NCBI GenBank assembly: GCA_030699205.1
Contig: JAUYJY010000062.1
Span: 1-24,932, forward strand
From: Candidatus Pacearchaeota archaeon
Lineage (GTDB): Archaea; Nanobdellota; Nanobdellia; Pacearchaeales; GW2011-AR1
Reading direction: 5' to 3'
Length of the DNA stretch: 24,932 nt
In this document: positions 8,060-14,828 of the stretch, one piece after another
Layout: each line of letters opens with the position of its first letter
How positions within the stretch are numbered: position 1 is the stretch's first letter
The notes under the pieces: generated by a model
Database searches by the model: none
Seen by the model: only the letters and a program-made list of their open reading frames with translations
Told to the model about the DNA's origin: nothing
Program-made: the position numbers and the translations under genes

Positions 8060-9315
8060 GTTTTTTTAAAAAGAACGAATTAAAATATTTATGGCCATTT
8101 TATATTGATGCTTTAATTTCTCCGATGTTGTTTTTTGCACCTGCTTTTTATGTGATTTATCTTCTCGGGCTTGATTTCAGTGTTTTTCAGATTGGAATTT
8201 TATTTACTGTTAGTTTTTTAGTAGCTTTTGTTTTCGAAATTCCTACTGGTTCAATTGCAGATTTATATGGTAGAAAGACTTCGGTTTTATTTGGATACTT
8301 TATAGAATCTGTTGGTTTTCTTTCTTTGTTTTTTATTAGTAATTATTATTACTTCTTGTTTGCCTTTGCCCTAATTGGGTTTGGGAGTACGTTTTCTTCT
8401 GGGGCTAAGGAAGCATGGATAGTTGATTTAGTTAAGAAAAGGAAAGGATTGTCTAATGAGTATTTTACTAAAAGCCAGAGTTTTGATGCTACAGGTTTAG
8501 TAATTTCTGGAATTCTTGGAGCATTCATTGTAAGTGTCTTTGGTCTTAGCCTCATTTGGATGTTTGCTTTTGTTTCTTTTTTAATTTCTATTTCTGTTTT
8601 AAGTTTTGCTAAGGAAGATTATGTTCGTAAAAAATCTAGCTTTAGAGATTCTTATAAAAGAGTTAAAAAACAGACAGGAATCTCTTTGAGGTTTGGTGCT
8701 AAACATCCTGTTTTGTTTTGGTTTTTCATAGCTGGTTTTACCTTAGCCTTCGCGATTACCTTTAATGAAGGAATTGCATGGACACCATTTTTAGAAGGAC
8801 TTGGATTTCCAGATTATGCTTTCGGTTATTTATGGTCTGCTATTGCTGTAGTATATGCTGTGTCTCCTTGGGTTTCTAAGAAATTGTTGAAAGTTCATAG
8901 TGAGAAAAACCAGAGAAATTTTATTTCTGGAGCTATATTAATTGCAGCGTTAACAACAATTCTTGTTTTATTTGCAAATAGTTTAAGTTTTGTTTTATTT
9001 ATTTCTATTTTCACTTTGTTTGCGTATAGTTCTATAGGTCCTGTTGAAAGGTCTTACTTCCACAGGTTTATTCCAAGCAAGATGAGGGCAACAATAGGAA
9101 GTGTTGAAGGCATGATATTATCTCTTGGGGTGATTCTCGCAACACCTTTAGTCGGATTATTTGTGGATGTTATAGGGGCAAGATACACTATATTCTTAGG
9201 CGGGGTATTACTATTCCCTGCGGCGATAATTTATTATAGGATAAAAGACTTTGAAAAAAAAGAACATCTTAAAATCGGGAGAGAAGAAAAAGTTTCTGAA
9301 GAAGTCGGGAGTTAA
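8056..9315 (+). CDS. Major facilitator superfamily transporter
   Basis: A 419-aa integral membrane protein with about twelve hydrophobic segments in two bundles, separated by a basic central loop (around KEDYVRKKSSFRDSYKRVKK). The MFS motif A is recognisable between helices 2 and 3: GSIADLYGRKTS. The frame is open further upstream, but the ATG at 8056 overlaps the previous stop as ATGA, follows a GGGGTTGGGG tract, and gives a short cytosolic N-terminus before the first helix. The substrate cannot be deduced; drug or metabolite efflux is the usual guess. It sits inside the RNA-modification operon and is probably translationally coupled to the hydrolase. Confidence 0.9.
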   Translation: MSFFKKNELKYLWPFYIDALISPMLFFAPAFYVIYLLGLDFSVFQIGILFTVSFLVAFVFEIPTGSIADLYGRKTSVLFGYFIESVGFLSLFFISNYYYFLFAFALIGFGSTFSSGAKEAWIVDLVKKRKGLSNEYFTKSQSFDATGLVISGILGAFIVSVFGLSLIWMFAFVSFLISISVLSFAKEDYVRKKSSFRDSYKRVKKQTGISLRFGAKHPVLFWFFIAGFTLAFAITFNEGIAWTPFLEGLGFPDYAFGYLWSAIAVVYAVSPWVSKKLLKVHSEKNQRNFISGAILIAALTTILVLFANSLSFVLFISIFTLFAYSSIGPVERSYFHRFIPSKMRATIGSVEGMILSLGVILATPLVGLFVDVIGARYTIFLGGVLLFPAAIIYYRIKDFEKKEHLKIGREEKVSEEVGS

Positions 9316-9318
9316 AGT

Positions 9319-9789
9319 ATGATAAGAGAATCTAATATTAAATTTATAAAATCGGGAGAGAAGAAGAGGTTATTGAATACTTTGAAAGAGCAGTTTGGAA
9401 TTTCAAAGTTGAAGAGCTGGATTTTTGTTGAGACTGGAAAAGGAAAGATAAGAGGTTTTTCAGGAAGTATGACGAGGGATGAAATAGATGAATTGTCGGA
9501 AATTGCTAATGTTGAAGTAATCGGATTGTATTTGTTTAGGGTTGAGAACAATCGGTTAAGATTAAGTATGGATGGTTCGGGAATTTTTGGTGAAAGTGCG
9601 AATAATGGTGTTGTGGATATTGATGAAAATGAAATGAATGTCTGGATTAGAGGAGGGAATATTGAAAGAGAATTGGAAAATGGGATTTATATTATTAAAA
9701 ACGGGGATGATTTTTTAGGTTGCGGGATTTCTGATGGGAAGAAGTTGATTAATCATGTTCCTAAAGAAAGAAGAATAAGGAATGGATGA
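9319..9789 (+). CDS. PUA-domain ribosome-biogenesis protein (NOL1/NOP2/Fmu-associated, COG3270-like)
   Basis: A 156-aa RNA-binding protein. The C-terminal half resembles PUA-like modules: GVVDIDENEMNVWIRGG, then GIYIIKNGDDFLGCGISDG and the terminal NHVPKERRI. This ending is what I remember from the archaeal COG3270 group and the C-terminal domain of RsmF-type methyltransferases. The N-terminal half (FIKSGEKKRLLNTLKEQFGI... WIFVETGKGKIRGFSG) would be the pre-PUA domain. It begins 3 bp after the transporter stop with GGGAG upstream. It is the last gene of an operon that begins with an NSUN methyltransferase, so the pair probably acts as a split version of a methyltransferase-PUA protein. Confidence 0.75.
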   Translation: MIRESNIKFIKSGEKKRLLNTLKEQFGISKLKSWIFVETGKGKIRGFSGSMTRDEIDELSEIANVEVIGLYLFRVENNRLRLSMDGSGIFGESANNGVVDIDENEMNVWIRGGNIERELENGIYIIKNGDDFLGCGISDGKKLINHVPKERRIRNG

Positions 9790-9846
9790 TTTTTGGTTTG
9801 GGGGAAAATGGATTTTGGGATTTGATTAATATTAGGAGTTTATTAT

Positions 9847-9937
9847 ATAGCAGAAGACAAAATATTTTGAACAGTTTTTTGTTCTTCCGCTAATAGTCTA
9901 AGACAAATACAGTTCAATTATAAATGTCTTAGACTAT
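9847..9937 (+). repeat. Nested-palindrome repeat, copy B (internally deleted)
   Basis: It has the same left terminus (ATAGCAGAAGACA), the same CTTCCGCT segment and a complete 13-19-13 terminal hairpin (9893-9905, loop, 9925-9937) as the other copies. It lacks the whole central part that carries the two inner palindromes. The join reads CAAAATATTTTG, a perfect palindrome made from the two outer-stem arms, with ATAT present at both breakpoints in full copies. The S66 peptidase gene, read from the other strand, takes its TAG stop from the last arm of this copy. Confidence 0.9.
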
Positions 9938-10962
9938 AATACTGCAGATTCTAATATTTCAAATTTATTTTTACTAGAATCTATTTCAGTTTCAACGCCC
10001 AACGGGATGGTGATAATTGGGTCTGTATGTCCTGTATTAACATTATATAAAATTGGGAAGCTATAATCTCTCGTGTTGTACAAAATAATTTTCTTTAGTT
10101 GTTTAATTTGTTTTTCTGTATAACCAAAACCTCTACCAAAGACAATACCTTTAATCTGTTTGAATACTTCTAAGTTTCTTAAATTACCTAAAGCAGAATC
10201 TACATTTGCTAAACTTTCTCCCTTCCTAAAATCTTCACCTTCCGGAGTTTCTAATAACAAAATTTTATTTTTAAAATCAGGCCAATATTTTGTTCCAGAT
10301 AAATGCAGTATTACAGGCAAGCATCCGCCGATAATTCTACCTTTAGCCTTACCTTCTTTTAACCATTCATAACCATTATTTTTTATATATCTTCTTTTTT
10401 TCGTTAAATCATCTTTATTTATCCAATCAATACTTTTATCATCACTCCACTGCTTTGAAGGTTTAATTTCTCCTATGGTGTTCGTCACTGCTTTGAAAAA
10501 ATGGTTGGTGGTAAATTCATCTGGTTTTGGGGTCTCTCCAAACTGCGTAATAACTGCAGGTCCATAAAAACTAACAAGTCCTGTTTGAGAATATAGGGCT
10601 AAATGTAAACTTGTAATGTCTGAATATCCACAAAGAATTTTAGGGTTCTTTTTGATAGTTTCAAAATTGAGGTACTCTAAAGTTTGGTGAGATGTGTTTC
10701 CACCTATTGTTGTGATTATGATTTTAATCTTTTTATCTTTAAAAGCATTCATTATATCTTTTGCCCTATATTCAGCAGTATCTGAACTAATTCCAGAATT
10801 CTTTTTAGCAGTAGGAAATATTTTTACTTTATATCCCAATTCTTCAAAAAACTCCTTTCCTTTTTTAAGTCTATGTAAAGTTAAAGCGGCTAATCCCGAA
10901 GCGGGAGCTATAAATGCTATTGTATCACCCTTCTTTAATTTAGATGGTTTTATTAATTTCAT
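9934..10962 (-). CDS. S66-family serine peptidase (LD-carboxypeptidase / MccF-like)
   Basis: A 342-aa cytosolic serine peptidase. Catalytic residues of family S66 can be placed: nucleophile S114 in CGYSDIT, E238 in LLLETPEGE, and H312 in NVNTGHTDP. The N-terminal GDTIAFIAPAS motif and the oxyanion region TTIGGN are also typical. Family members either trim L,D-peptide bonds of murein or, as MccF, cleave microcin C-like peptide-nucleotides. An archaeon lacks murein, so MccF-type detoxification or action on foreign murein peptides is more plausible. A TATA box (10986-10993) lies ~28 bp upstream, back to back with the aminopeptidase promoter. The stop codon lies inside repeat B. A bacterial origin is likely. 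Confidence 0.9.
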   Translation of the reverse strand: MKLIKPSKLKKGDTIAFIAPASGLAALTLHRLKKGKEFFEELGYKVKIFPTAKKNSGISSDTAEYRAKDIMNAFKDKKIKIIITTIGGNTSHQTLEYLNFETIKKNPKILCGYSDITSLHLALYSQTGLVSFYGPAVITQFGETPKPDEFTTNHFFKAVTNTIGEIKPSKQWSDDKSIDWINKDDLTKKRRYIKNNGYEWLKEGKAKGRIIGGCLPVILHLSGTKYWPDFKNKILLLETPEGEDFRKGESLANVDSALGNLRNLEVFKQIKGIVFGRGFGYTEKQIKQLKKIILYNTRDYSFPILYNVNTGHTDPIITIPLGVETEIDSSKNKFEILESAVL

Positions 10963-11077
10963 GTTAATCTAATTGAATTTATAGGAATATAAAAGTCAAT
11001 CGGTTGAAAATATTTGTTGTTAATCTTAGAAAATACATAGAATTAAATAAGAATAATATGAATTAAAATTTAAGAAT
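10963..11077. promoter_or_regulatory. Divergent promoter region, S66 peptidase / methionine aminopeptidase
   Basis: This 115-bp AT-rich gap has a minus-strand TATA box (complement of AATATAAA near 10986-10993) about 28 bp from the peptidase ATG. Two plus-strand candidates, around 11041-11049 and 11060-11070, lie before the aminopeptidase ATG. No ribosome binding sites are visible. Confidence 0.5.
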
Positions 11078-12127
11078 ATGACAGAGAAACATTATGGCGG
11101 GGCGAGTGGATTTGGATTTAAGCGGAAGAATTTAGGAGCGAAAAAAGGGAATAATTTAAAAGATGCTAAAATTAATGAAATGGAGGGGGGTGTTGATGGG
11201 ATTGAAGGAGTAAACAATAATAAGATGAATAAAGAAGCAATAGATAAAATAGTTAGGGCTGGAAAAATAGCACAAGAAGTTAAGAAATATGCCCGTGATT
11301 TGATAAAGCCGGGAATGAAATTAATTGATATAGCGTATAAGATTGATGATAAGATTGTTGAGCTTGGCGGAAAGCCGGGATTTCCAGTTAATTTAAGTAT
11401 AAATGAAGTTGCCGCTCATTTTACTCCTAATTTTGATTGCGATAAGATTGCTTATGGGTTATTGAAGGTTGATATAGGGGTTCATGTTGACGGGTATATT
11501 GCAGATACTGCTTTTTCATTGGATTTAGAAGAAGGAAAAGAGAGTGAATTAAACAAAAAATTAATTGAAGCCGCTGAAGCTGGGGTTAAGGCGAGTGTTG
11601 AGACTTTTGGAGTTGGTGTTGAATTCTGGAAGGTTGGGAAGAGTGTACAAGATGCAATTGAGTCTAAAGGATTTGTTTCAATAAGGAATTTATCGGGGCA
11701 TAGCATTGACAGGTGGGTTGTGCATGCCGGATGGACTGTTCCAAATTATAATTCTGGGCAAACTGAAAAATTTGAACCGGGTTTATATGCTACAGAGCCA
11801 TTTGCAACTAATGGATTGGGAAAAGTTAAGGATGGAGGCAATTCAGGAATTTATAGACTTGATAGGGAGGGAAATGTAAGAGATAATTTCGCGAGGGAAG
11901 TTTTAGGATTCATAGCCGATGAATATCAGACACTGCCGTTTTGTGCAAGATGGATTCATAAGAAGTTTGGAACTCGCGGGCTTTTAGCATTGAGAATGAT
12001 GGAGCAGGCGGGAATTCTTTATCAATATCCTCAGTTGATTGAAGTAGGAAAAGGAAAAGTTGCACAGGCGGAGCATGATGTTCTTCTTCTTGAAGATGGA
12101 AAGAAGATTGTGACTACTAGGGATTGA
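11078..12127 (+). CDS. map: Methionine aminopeptidase, type II
   Basis: Removes the initiator methionine from nascent proteins; a dimetal cytosolic enzyme. Metal ligands are D132 and D143 (VDIGVHVDGYIAD), H208 (LSGHSI), E240 (ATEPFAT) and E332 (AQAEHDVLL); H114 in AHFTPN is the substrate-binding histidine. The insert of about 60 residues typical of type II enzymes is present before the last motif. The catalytic domain starts at an internal Met (residue 50, base 11225), and from there the length (300 aa) matches archaeal enzymes. The upstream frame adds 49 Gly/Lys/Asn-rich residues. I kept the longer start because promoter elements precede 11078, but the shorter start is possible. Confidence 0.93.
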   Translation: MTEKHYGGASGFGFKRKNLGAKKGNNLKDAKINEMEGGVDGIEGVNNNKMNKEAIDKIVRAGKIAQEVKKYARDLIKPGMKLIDIAYKIDDKIVELGGKPGFPVNLSINEVAAHFTPNFDCDKIAYGLLKVDIGVHVDGYIADTAFSLDLEEGKESELNKKLIEAAEAGVKASVETFGVGVEFWKVGKSVQDAIESKGFVSIRNLSGHSIDRWVVHAGWTVPNYNSGQTEKFEPGLYATEPFATNGLGKVKDGGNSGIYRLDREGNVRDNFAREVLGFIADEYQTLPFCARWIHKKFGTRGLLALRMMEQAGILYQYPQLIEVGKGKVAQAEHDVLLLEDGKKIVTTRD

Positions 12128-12156
12128 TTTTTGTTTTAAAATATATTTTTTTATTA
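12128..12156 (+). terminator. T-rich probable terminator after the aminopeptidase gene
   Basis: Immediately after the stop, a TTTTTG/TTTTAAA run is followed by T7 (12146-12152), as in archaeal oligo-T terminators. No strong hairpin precedes it. Confidence 0.35.
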
Positions 12157-12197
12157 ATAATGTAAACTTTACGGGATAAACTTGAGATCGTGATGTT

Positions 12198-12381
12198 ATA
12201 GCAGAAGACAAAATATAGATAATTCTGATAATTGGAACACTATTTGTCCAGAATTCTCTATCTGTACCATTCTGAAAACAATTGTGCTAATCAACAGAAT
12301 TGTCCATATTTTGAACAGTTTTTTGTTCTTCCGCTAATAGTCTAAGACAAATATCGTTCAATTATAAATGTCTTAGACTAT
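12198..12381 (+). repeat. Nested-palindrome repeat, copy C (complete reference copy)
   Basis: This is the only copy with both ends in the window, 184 bp from ATAG to CTAT. Left end ATAGCAGAAGACA and right end TGTCTTAGACTAT are imperfect terminal inverted repeats. The order inside is: left outer-stem arm (AGCAGAAGACAAAATAT), first palindrome (AATTCTG...CAGAATT with an inner GGAACA/TGTCC pairing), second palindrome (CCATTCTG...CAGAATTG), right outer-stem arm (ATATTTTG...TCTTCCGCT), AA, then the 13-19-13 hairpin (12337-12349, 12369-12381). It contains no coding frame. It lies in the gap between two convergent genes, 24 bp beyond the stop of the small winged-helix gene. Confidence 0.92.
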
Positions 12382-12405
12382 AGTAATGATTTTTCCATTT
12401 GTGAC

Positions 12406-12729
12406 TTATGCAGTAATTTCTTTAAGCGGTGTAGATCCAATAGTTAATTTCCAGTCTAACCTGATTAACTGCTTTACTGCAGGGTTTTGGGTATTTAACT
12501 TGTAGAGATTAGATTTTCCAACTCTTCTTGTTTTTACTATAATGTTATTTCTTTCTAATTTATGCCAAAATGTTTGTAATGTTGAGTAGCTTACTCCTGA
12601 ATTTTTTGCTATTTCTGTAAGGGGATAATCAAAGTCTGCAAAAGTTATTAAGAAGTCAAGGACTTTTATTACGGGATTATTTCCAAATACTTCTGTAAAG
12701 ATACTATTATTTTCAAGTCCGTTTTTCAT
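12406..12729 (-). CDS. Winged-helix transcriptional regulator
   Basis: A 107-aa DNA-binding protein. Residues ~35-75 form a helix-turn-helix (YPLTEIAKNSGVSYSTLQTFWHKLERNNII) followed by a wing (VKTRRVGKSNLYKLN), an ArsR/MarR-like layout. The N-terminal segment IFTEVFGNNPVIKVLDFLI is typical of small archaeal regulators of this kind. The target is unknown; with no metal- or ligand-binding signature, autoregulation or local control is a guess. The ATG has a TATA box (TTTATAAAT, about 12750-12758) 25 bp upstream, so it is leaderless. It sits between repeat C and the small winged-helix/Trm5 pair, which is transcribed away from it. Confidence 0.8.
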   Translation of the reverse strand: MKNGLENNSIFTEVFGNNPVIKVLDFLITFADFDYPLTEIAKNSGVSYSTLQTFWHKLERNNIIVKTRRVGKSNLYKLNTQNPAVKQLIRLDWKLTIGSTPLKEITA

Positions 12730-12826
12730 ATAACATCTTAAACTAAGTTATTTATAAATGTTTTGATTAATGTTTTTATATTTTAAAGATAGAAATATTT
12801 AAATATATGAAATGTTTTTTGGTTGA

Positions 12827-13099
12827 ATGAATGTTTCGGAGGAGGTAATAAAAGTAAGGATTCTATTGCACTTGAGAAAAAAGAAAGTTATTGGCGGAGT
12901 TCATACTCATTTTGACACTCTAAAAAGGGGCTTTCCTAAACATCTTGGAAAAGAGGTTAACAATATAGCAAAACAATTGATTAAACAAAGATTGCTGATT
13001 ACAAAATCTGCTTTTTATGGGTTACAATTTTCCTTAAACAAGGAAAAGTTAGAAGAAATAGAAGCATTTATATCTAAAACTTTGGGTTTTAAATTTTAA
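12827..13099 (+). CDS. Small winged-helix-like protein, unknown function
   Basis: A 90-aa basic protein. The pattern (VIKVRILLHLRKKKVIGGVHTHFDTLKRGFP, then KEVNNIAKQLIKQRLLITKS and FYGLQFSLNKEKLEEIEAFI, with gaps here) reads as helix, helix, recognition helix and a beta wing with G-L-Q-F-S-L. It lacks any catalytic signature. A TATA element (AATATTTAAATATAT, near 12793-12807) precedes the ATG by about 27 bp. The stop is one base from the Trm5-like gene, so the two form an operon and the protein may help in tRNA modification or control. I do not know a named family for it. Confidence 0.7.
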   Translation: MNVSEEVIKVRILLHLRKKKVIGGVHTHFDTLKRGFPKHLGKEVNNIAKQLIKQRLLITKSAFYGLQFSLNKEKLEEIEAFISKTLGFKF

Positions 13100-13100
13100 A

Positions 13101-13880
13101 ATGAAAATCGGATATGATATTTTAGGAAATATTGCACTACTTAAATTTAACAGAGAGGCGTCTGTTTCTGTGAAGAAAAAGTTTGCTTTGTCTTATCTGA
13201 AAAATCATAAGAATGTAAGTACTGTTTTAGAAAAAGTCGGTAAATTTTCGGGGCGTCTTCGCACTTTAAAGACGAGATGGCTTGCTGGTGAAAAGACGAA
13301 AGAAGCGTTGTATAGGGAGAATGGTTGTGAGTTTAGATTTAATGTGGATACTTGTTATTTTTCTTCAAGACTTTCGGAAGAGAGAAAGGATGCAGCCTCT
13401 TTAGTTAAAAAGAATGAGAATGTTTTAGTTATGTTTGGGGGAGTTGCTCCGTTTGCAGTTATTATTTCAAAATTAAGCAAGGCGAAAAGAATTGTTTCTG
13501 TGGAACTTGGTCGTGAGTGTAATAAATATGCGAAGATTAATGTTAAAAGAAATAAACTTGATAATGTCGAGATTGTTCAGGGAGATGTCAGGAAAGTTTG
13601 TTTGTCCCGTGATTTTGGGGCGAAAGGGTTTGACAGGATTGTTATGGCTCGCCCGAATTTGAAGGATAGTTTTTTAGATGTCGCATTTCATTTGGTTAAG
13701 AAGGGAGTTATACATTATTATGGTTTTTGCAAAGAAGATGATTTAGAAGAAATGAAAGAGATGGTTTTAGAAGAAGGGAAAAAAGCAGGAAGGAAAATAA
13801 GGATTTTGAAAGTTAAGAAAGCTGGGGATATTGGGGCTTATCGGTATAGGTATCGGGTTGATTTGAAGGTTTTGAATTAA
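13101..13880 (+). CDS. Trm5/TYW2-family tRNA-G37 methyltransferase
   Basis: Class I SAM enzyme of the Trm5 family, which modifies guanosine or wyosine precursors at tRNA position 37. The 259 residues show the D2 domain (KTRWLAGEKTKEALYRENGC, then VDTCYFSSRLSEER, ~57-95), SAM motif I as FGGVAPFAV (112-120), acidic E135 in VELGRECNKYAKIN, and D162 in QGDVRK. The usual N-L-P motif is replaced by ARPN (183-186). It is shorter than full Trm5b (about 330-350 aa) because the N-terminal D1 tRNA-elbow domain is absent, as in shorter archaeal members and Taw2. Trm5 versus Taw2 (wyosine aminocarboxypropyl transfer) cannot be settled from the motif. It is co-transcribed with the upstream small protein. 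Confidence 0.82.
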   Translation: MKIGYDILGNIALLKFNREASVSVKKKFALSYLKNHKNVSTVLEKVGKFSGRLRTLKTRWLAGEKTKEALYRENGCEFRFNVDTCYFSSRLSEERKDAASLVKKNENVLVMFGGVAPFAVIISKLSKAKRIVSVELGRECNKYAKINVKRNKLDNVEIVQGDVRKVCLSRDFGAKGFDRIVMARPNLKDSFLDVAFHLVKKGVIHYYGFCKEDDLEEMKEMVLEEGKKAGRKIRILKVKKAGDIGAYRYRYRVDLKVLN

Positions 13881-13882
13881 GA

Positions 13883-14080
13883 CTAATCTGTTCTTGTTCT
13901 ATCTGAATAACCTCTGTGTAAAGAAGCCGGAGGTGTTTTATCCATTATCCCATATGCCCTGTGGAAACTATCTATCTCCTTATCTAATTCTCTATCTGTC
14001 GATCCTTTTCCTTTTACTTCTTTTCCATCATAGAACCAAAATGGGATATCTACGCAATTTAATTTCTGTCTTTGTGCCAT
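13883..14080 (-). CDS. Small hydrophilic protein, unknown function (65 aa)
   Basis: A 65-residue charged protein beginning MAQRQKLNCVDIPFWFYDG, without membrane segment or known motif. Support comes from its promoter: a minus-strand TATA box (complement of GGTTTTTAAATC, 14101-14112) lies about 26 bp upstream of the ATG, the same geometry as other genes here. It converges on the Trm5-like gene with 2 bp between the stops. An overlapping plus-strand frame of the same size is Leu/Tyr-rich without a promoter and is less credible. I cannot name a family. Confidence 0.5.
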   Translation of the reverse strand: MAQRQKLNCVDIPFWFYDGKEVKGKGSTDRELDKEIDSFHRAYGIMDKTPPASLHRGYSDRTRTD

Positions 14081-14219
14081 ATTTTTATTACTAAAAAGTG
14101 GTTTTTAAATCTTTGCCTTTATAGTGCGAGCTTAGCTTTCTGAAGCTCAGCAACGATAACAATAATTTGCTAATTTTTTGACAGCGACTGGCAACTTCAT
14201 ATATCTAAGTAGATACCAT
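14081..14219. other. Intergenic stretch with a short hairpin, no gene seen
   Basis: Apart from the promoter of the 65-aa gene, it holds GAGCTT/AAGCTC (6-bp arms, around 14128-14149). I looked for C/D-box RNA motifs and tRNA features on both strands and found none. Confidence 0.4.
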
Positions 14220-14774
14220 TTATATTACTTTTCTAATTTCTGTTTGATTTGTTAGATTTATATTTGGTTTCTCATCTTTTTTTCTTAGTGTTTTAATAAT
14301 GTATTTGGCGGTTTCTCTGATTCCTGCAAGTTCTCTGCCAGATTCCCAGTAGATTTCTATTTTATAATGGTCTTCTAAATCCATATGAAATTCTATTAAA
14401 TCTATGTCATCGAGGGATTGGAATGTGTGGTCAATAAGTTCTTCTCTTGTAACTATCTGAGAATTTGGGACGGGAAATCTTTTTGTTAAAATATCTATAA
14501 TTTCAGATTCAATCTTTTGCGTTAAACTGCTTCCTCTTCGGCGTTTTTTTGTGGAACGATTTTCCCAAAATGGAATAATTCCTAAATATTTTTTTAAAAT
14601 AGTTATTGAATTGTTGGCTAAGAGGAAAATATCTGAGAATTCTCTCGGGATTCTTTGTGCATCGGGATTTTCTAATAGGTATGAATTTAATTTCTCAAAT
14701 TTTTGGTCTCCGTGCATTTCTTGGTATAAAAGCAGGGAATCCATTGCACATATATCATAATAAGATGATTTCAT
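14220..14774 (-). CDS. Unknown protein with an acyl-carrier-like C-terminal domain
   Basis: A 184-aa cytosolic protein. The N-terminal ~85 residues (MKSSYYDICAMDSLLLYQEM onward) are unfamiliar. The C-terminal part (about 88-168) has the helical pattern and spacing of an acyl carrier protein: DIDLIEFHMDLEDHYKIEIY aligns with the D-S-L-D-x-V-E-L...L-E-x-x-F-x-I-E-I region, followed by L-x-x-I-x-x-x-x-x-Y-I. At the serine that would carry 4'-phosphopantetheine, the best alignment shows Asp, so the domain is probably never loaded. A short basic linker (KKRRRGSS) joins the halves. It lies 54 bp downstream of the HerA-type ATPase gene on the same strand and may share its transcript. An ACP-fold scaffold role is inference. 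Confidence 0.6.
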   Translation of the reverse strand: MKSSYYDICAMDSLLLYQEMHGDQKFEKLNSYLLENPDAQRIPREFSDIFLLANNSITILKKYLGIIPFWENRSTKKRRRGSSLTQKIESEIIDILTKRFPVPNSQIVTREELIDHTFQSLDDIDLIEFHMDLEDHYKIEIYWESGRELAGIRETAKYIIKTLRKKDEKPNINLTNQTEIRKVI

Positions 14775-14828
14775 TTATCTTTAGATGAGGAATGGTATTT
14801 ATGTTTTTATTGTTTTGAAGTCAATTGT

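Noticed and set aside
9893..9937. Intrinsic terminator
   Set aside because: The hairpin is followed by TATA or AT-rich sequence and not by a T-run on either strand; copies also occur upstream of genes.
12198..12381. Integron attC site as explanation of the repeats
   Set aside because: The bracketed segments are multi-gene and include housekeeping genes, the terminal core sites do not match R''/R' attC boxes, and no integrase gene is present.
12198..12381. IS200/IS605-type palindrome-associated element
   Set aside because: The termini here are inverted repeats with a long outer stem, while IS200/605 ends lack terminal inverted repeats; no Y1 transposase is encoded.
13894..14094. 66-codon plus-strand frame
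   Set aside because: It overlaps the promoter-supported 65-aa minus-strand gene and has neither its own TATA box nor a recognisable pattern.
14113..14219. Possible C/D-box RNA or tRNA
   Set aside because: No paired RUGAUGA/CUGA boxes and no T-loop or anticodon-arm pattern were found on either strand.
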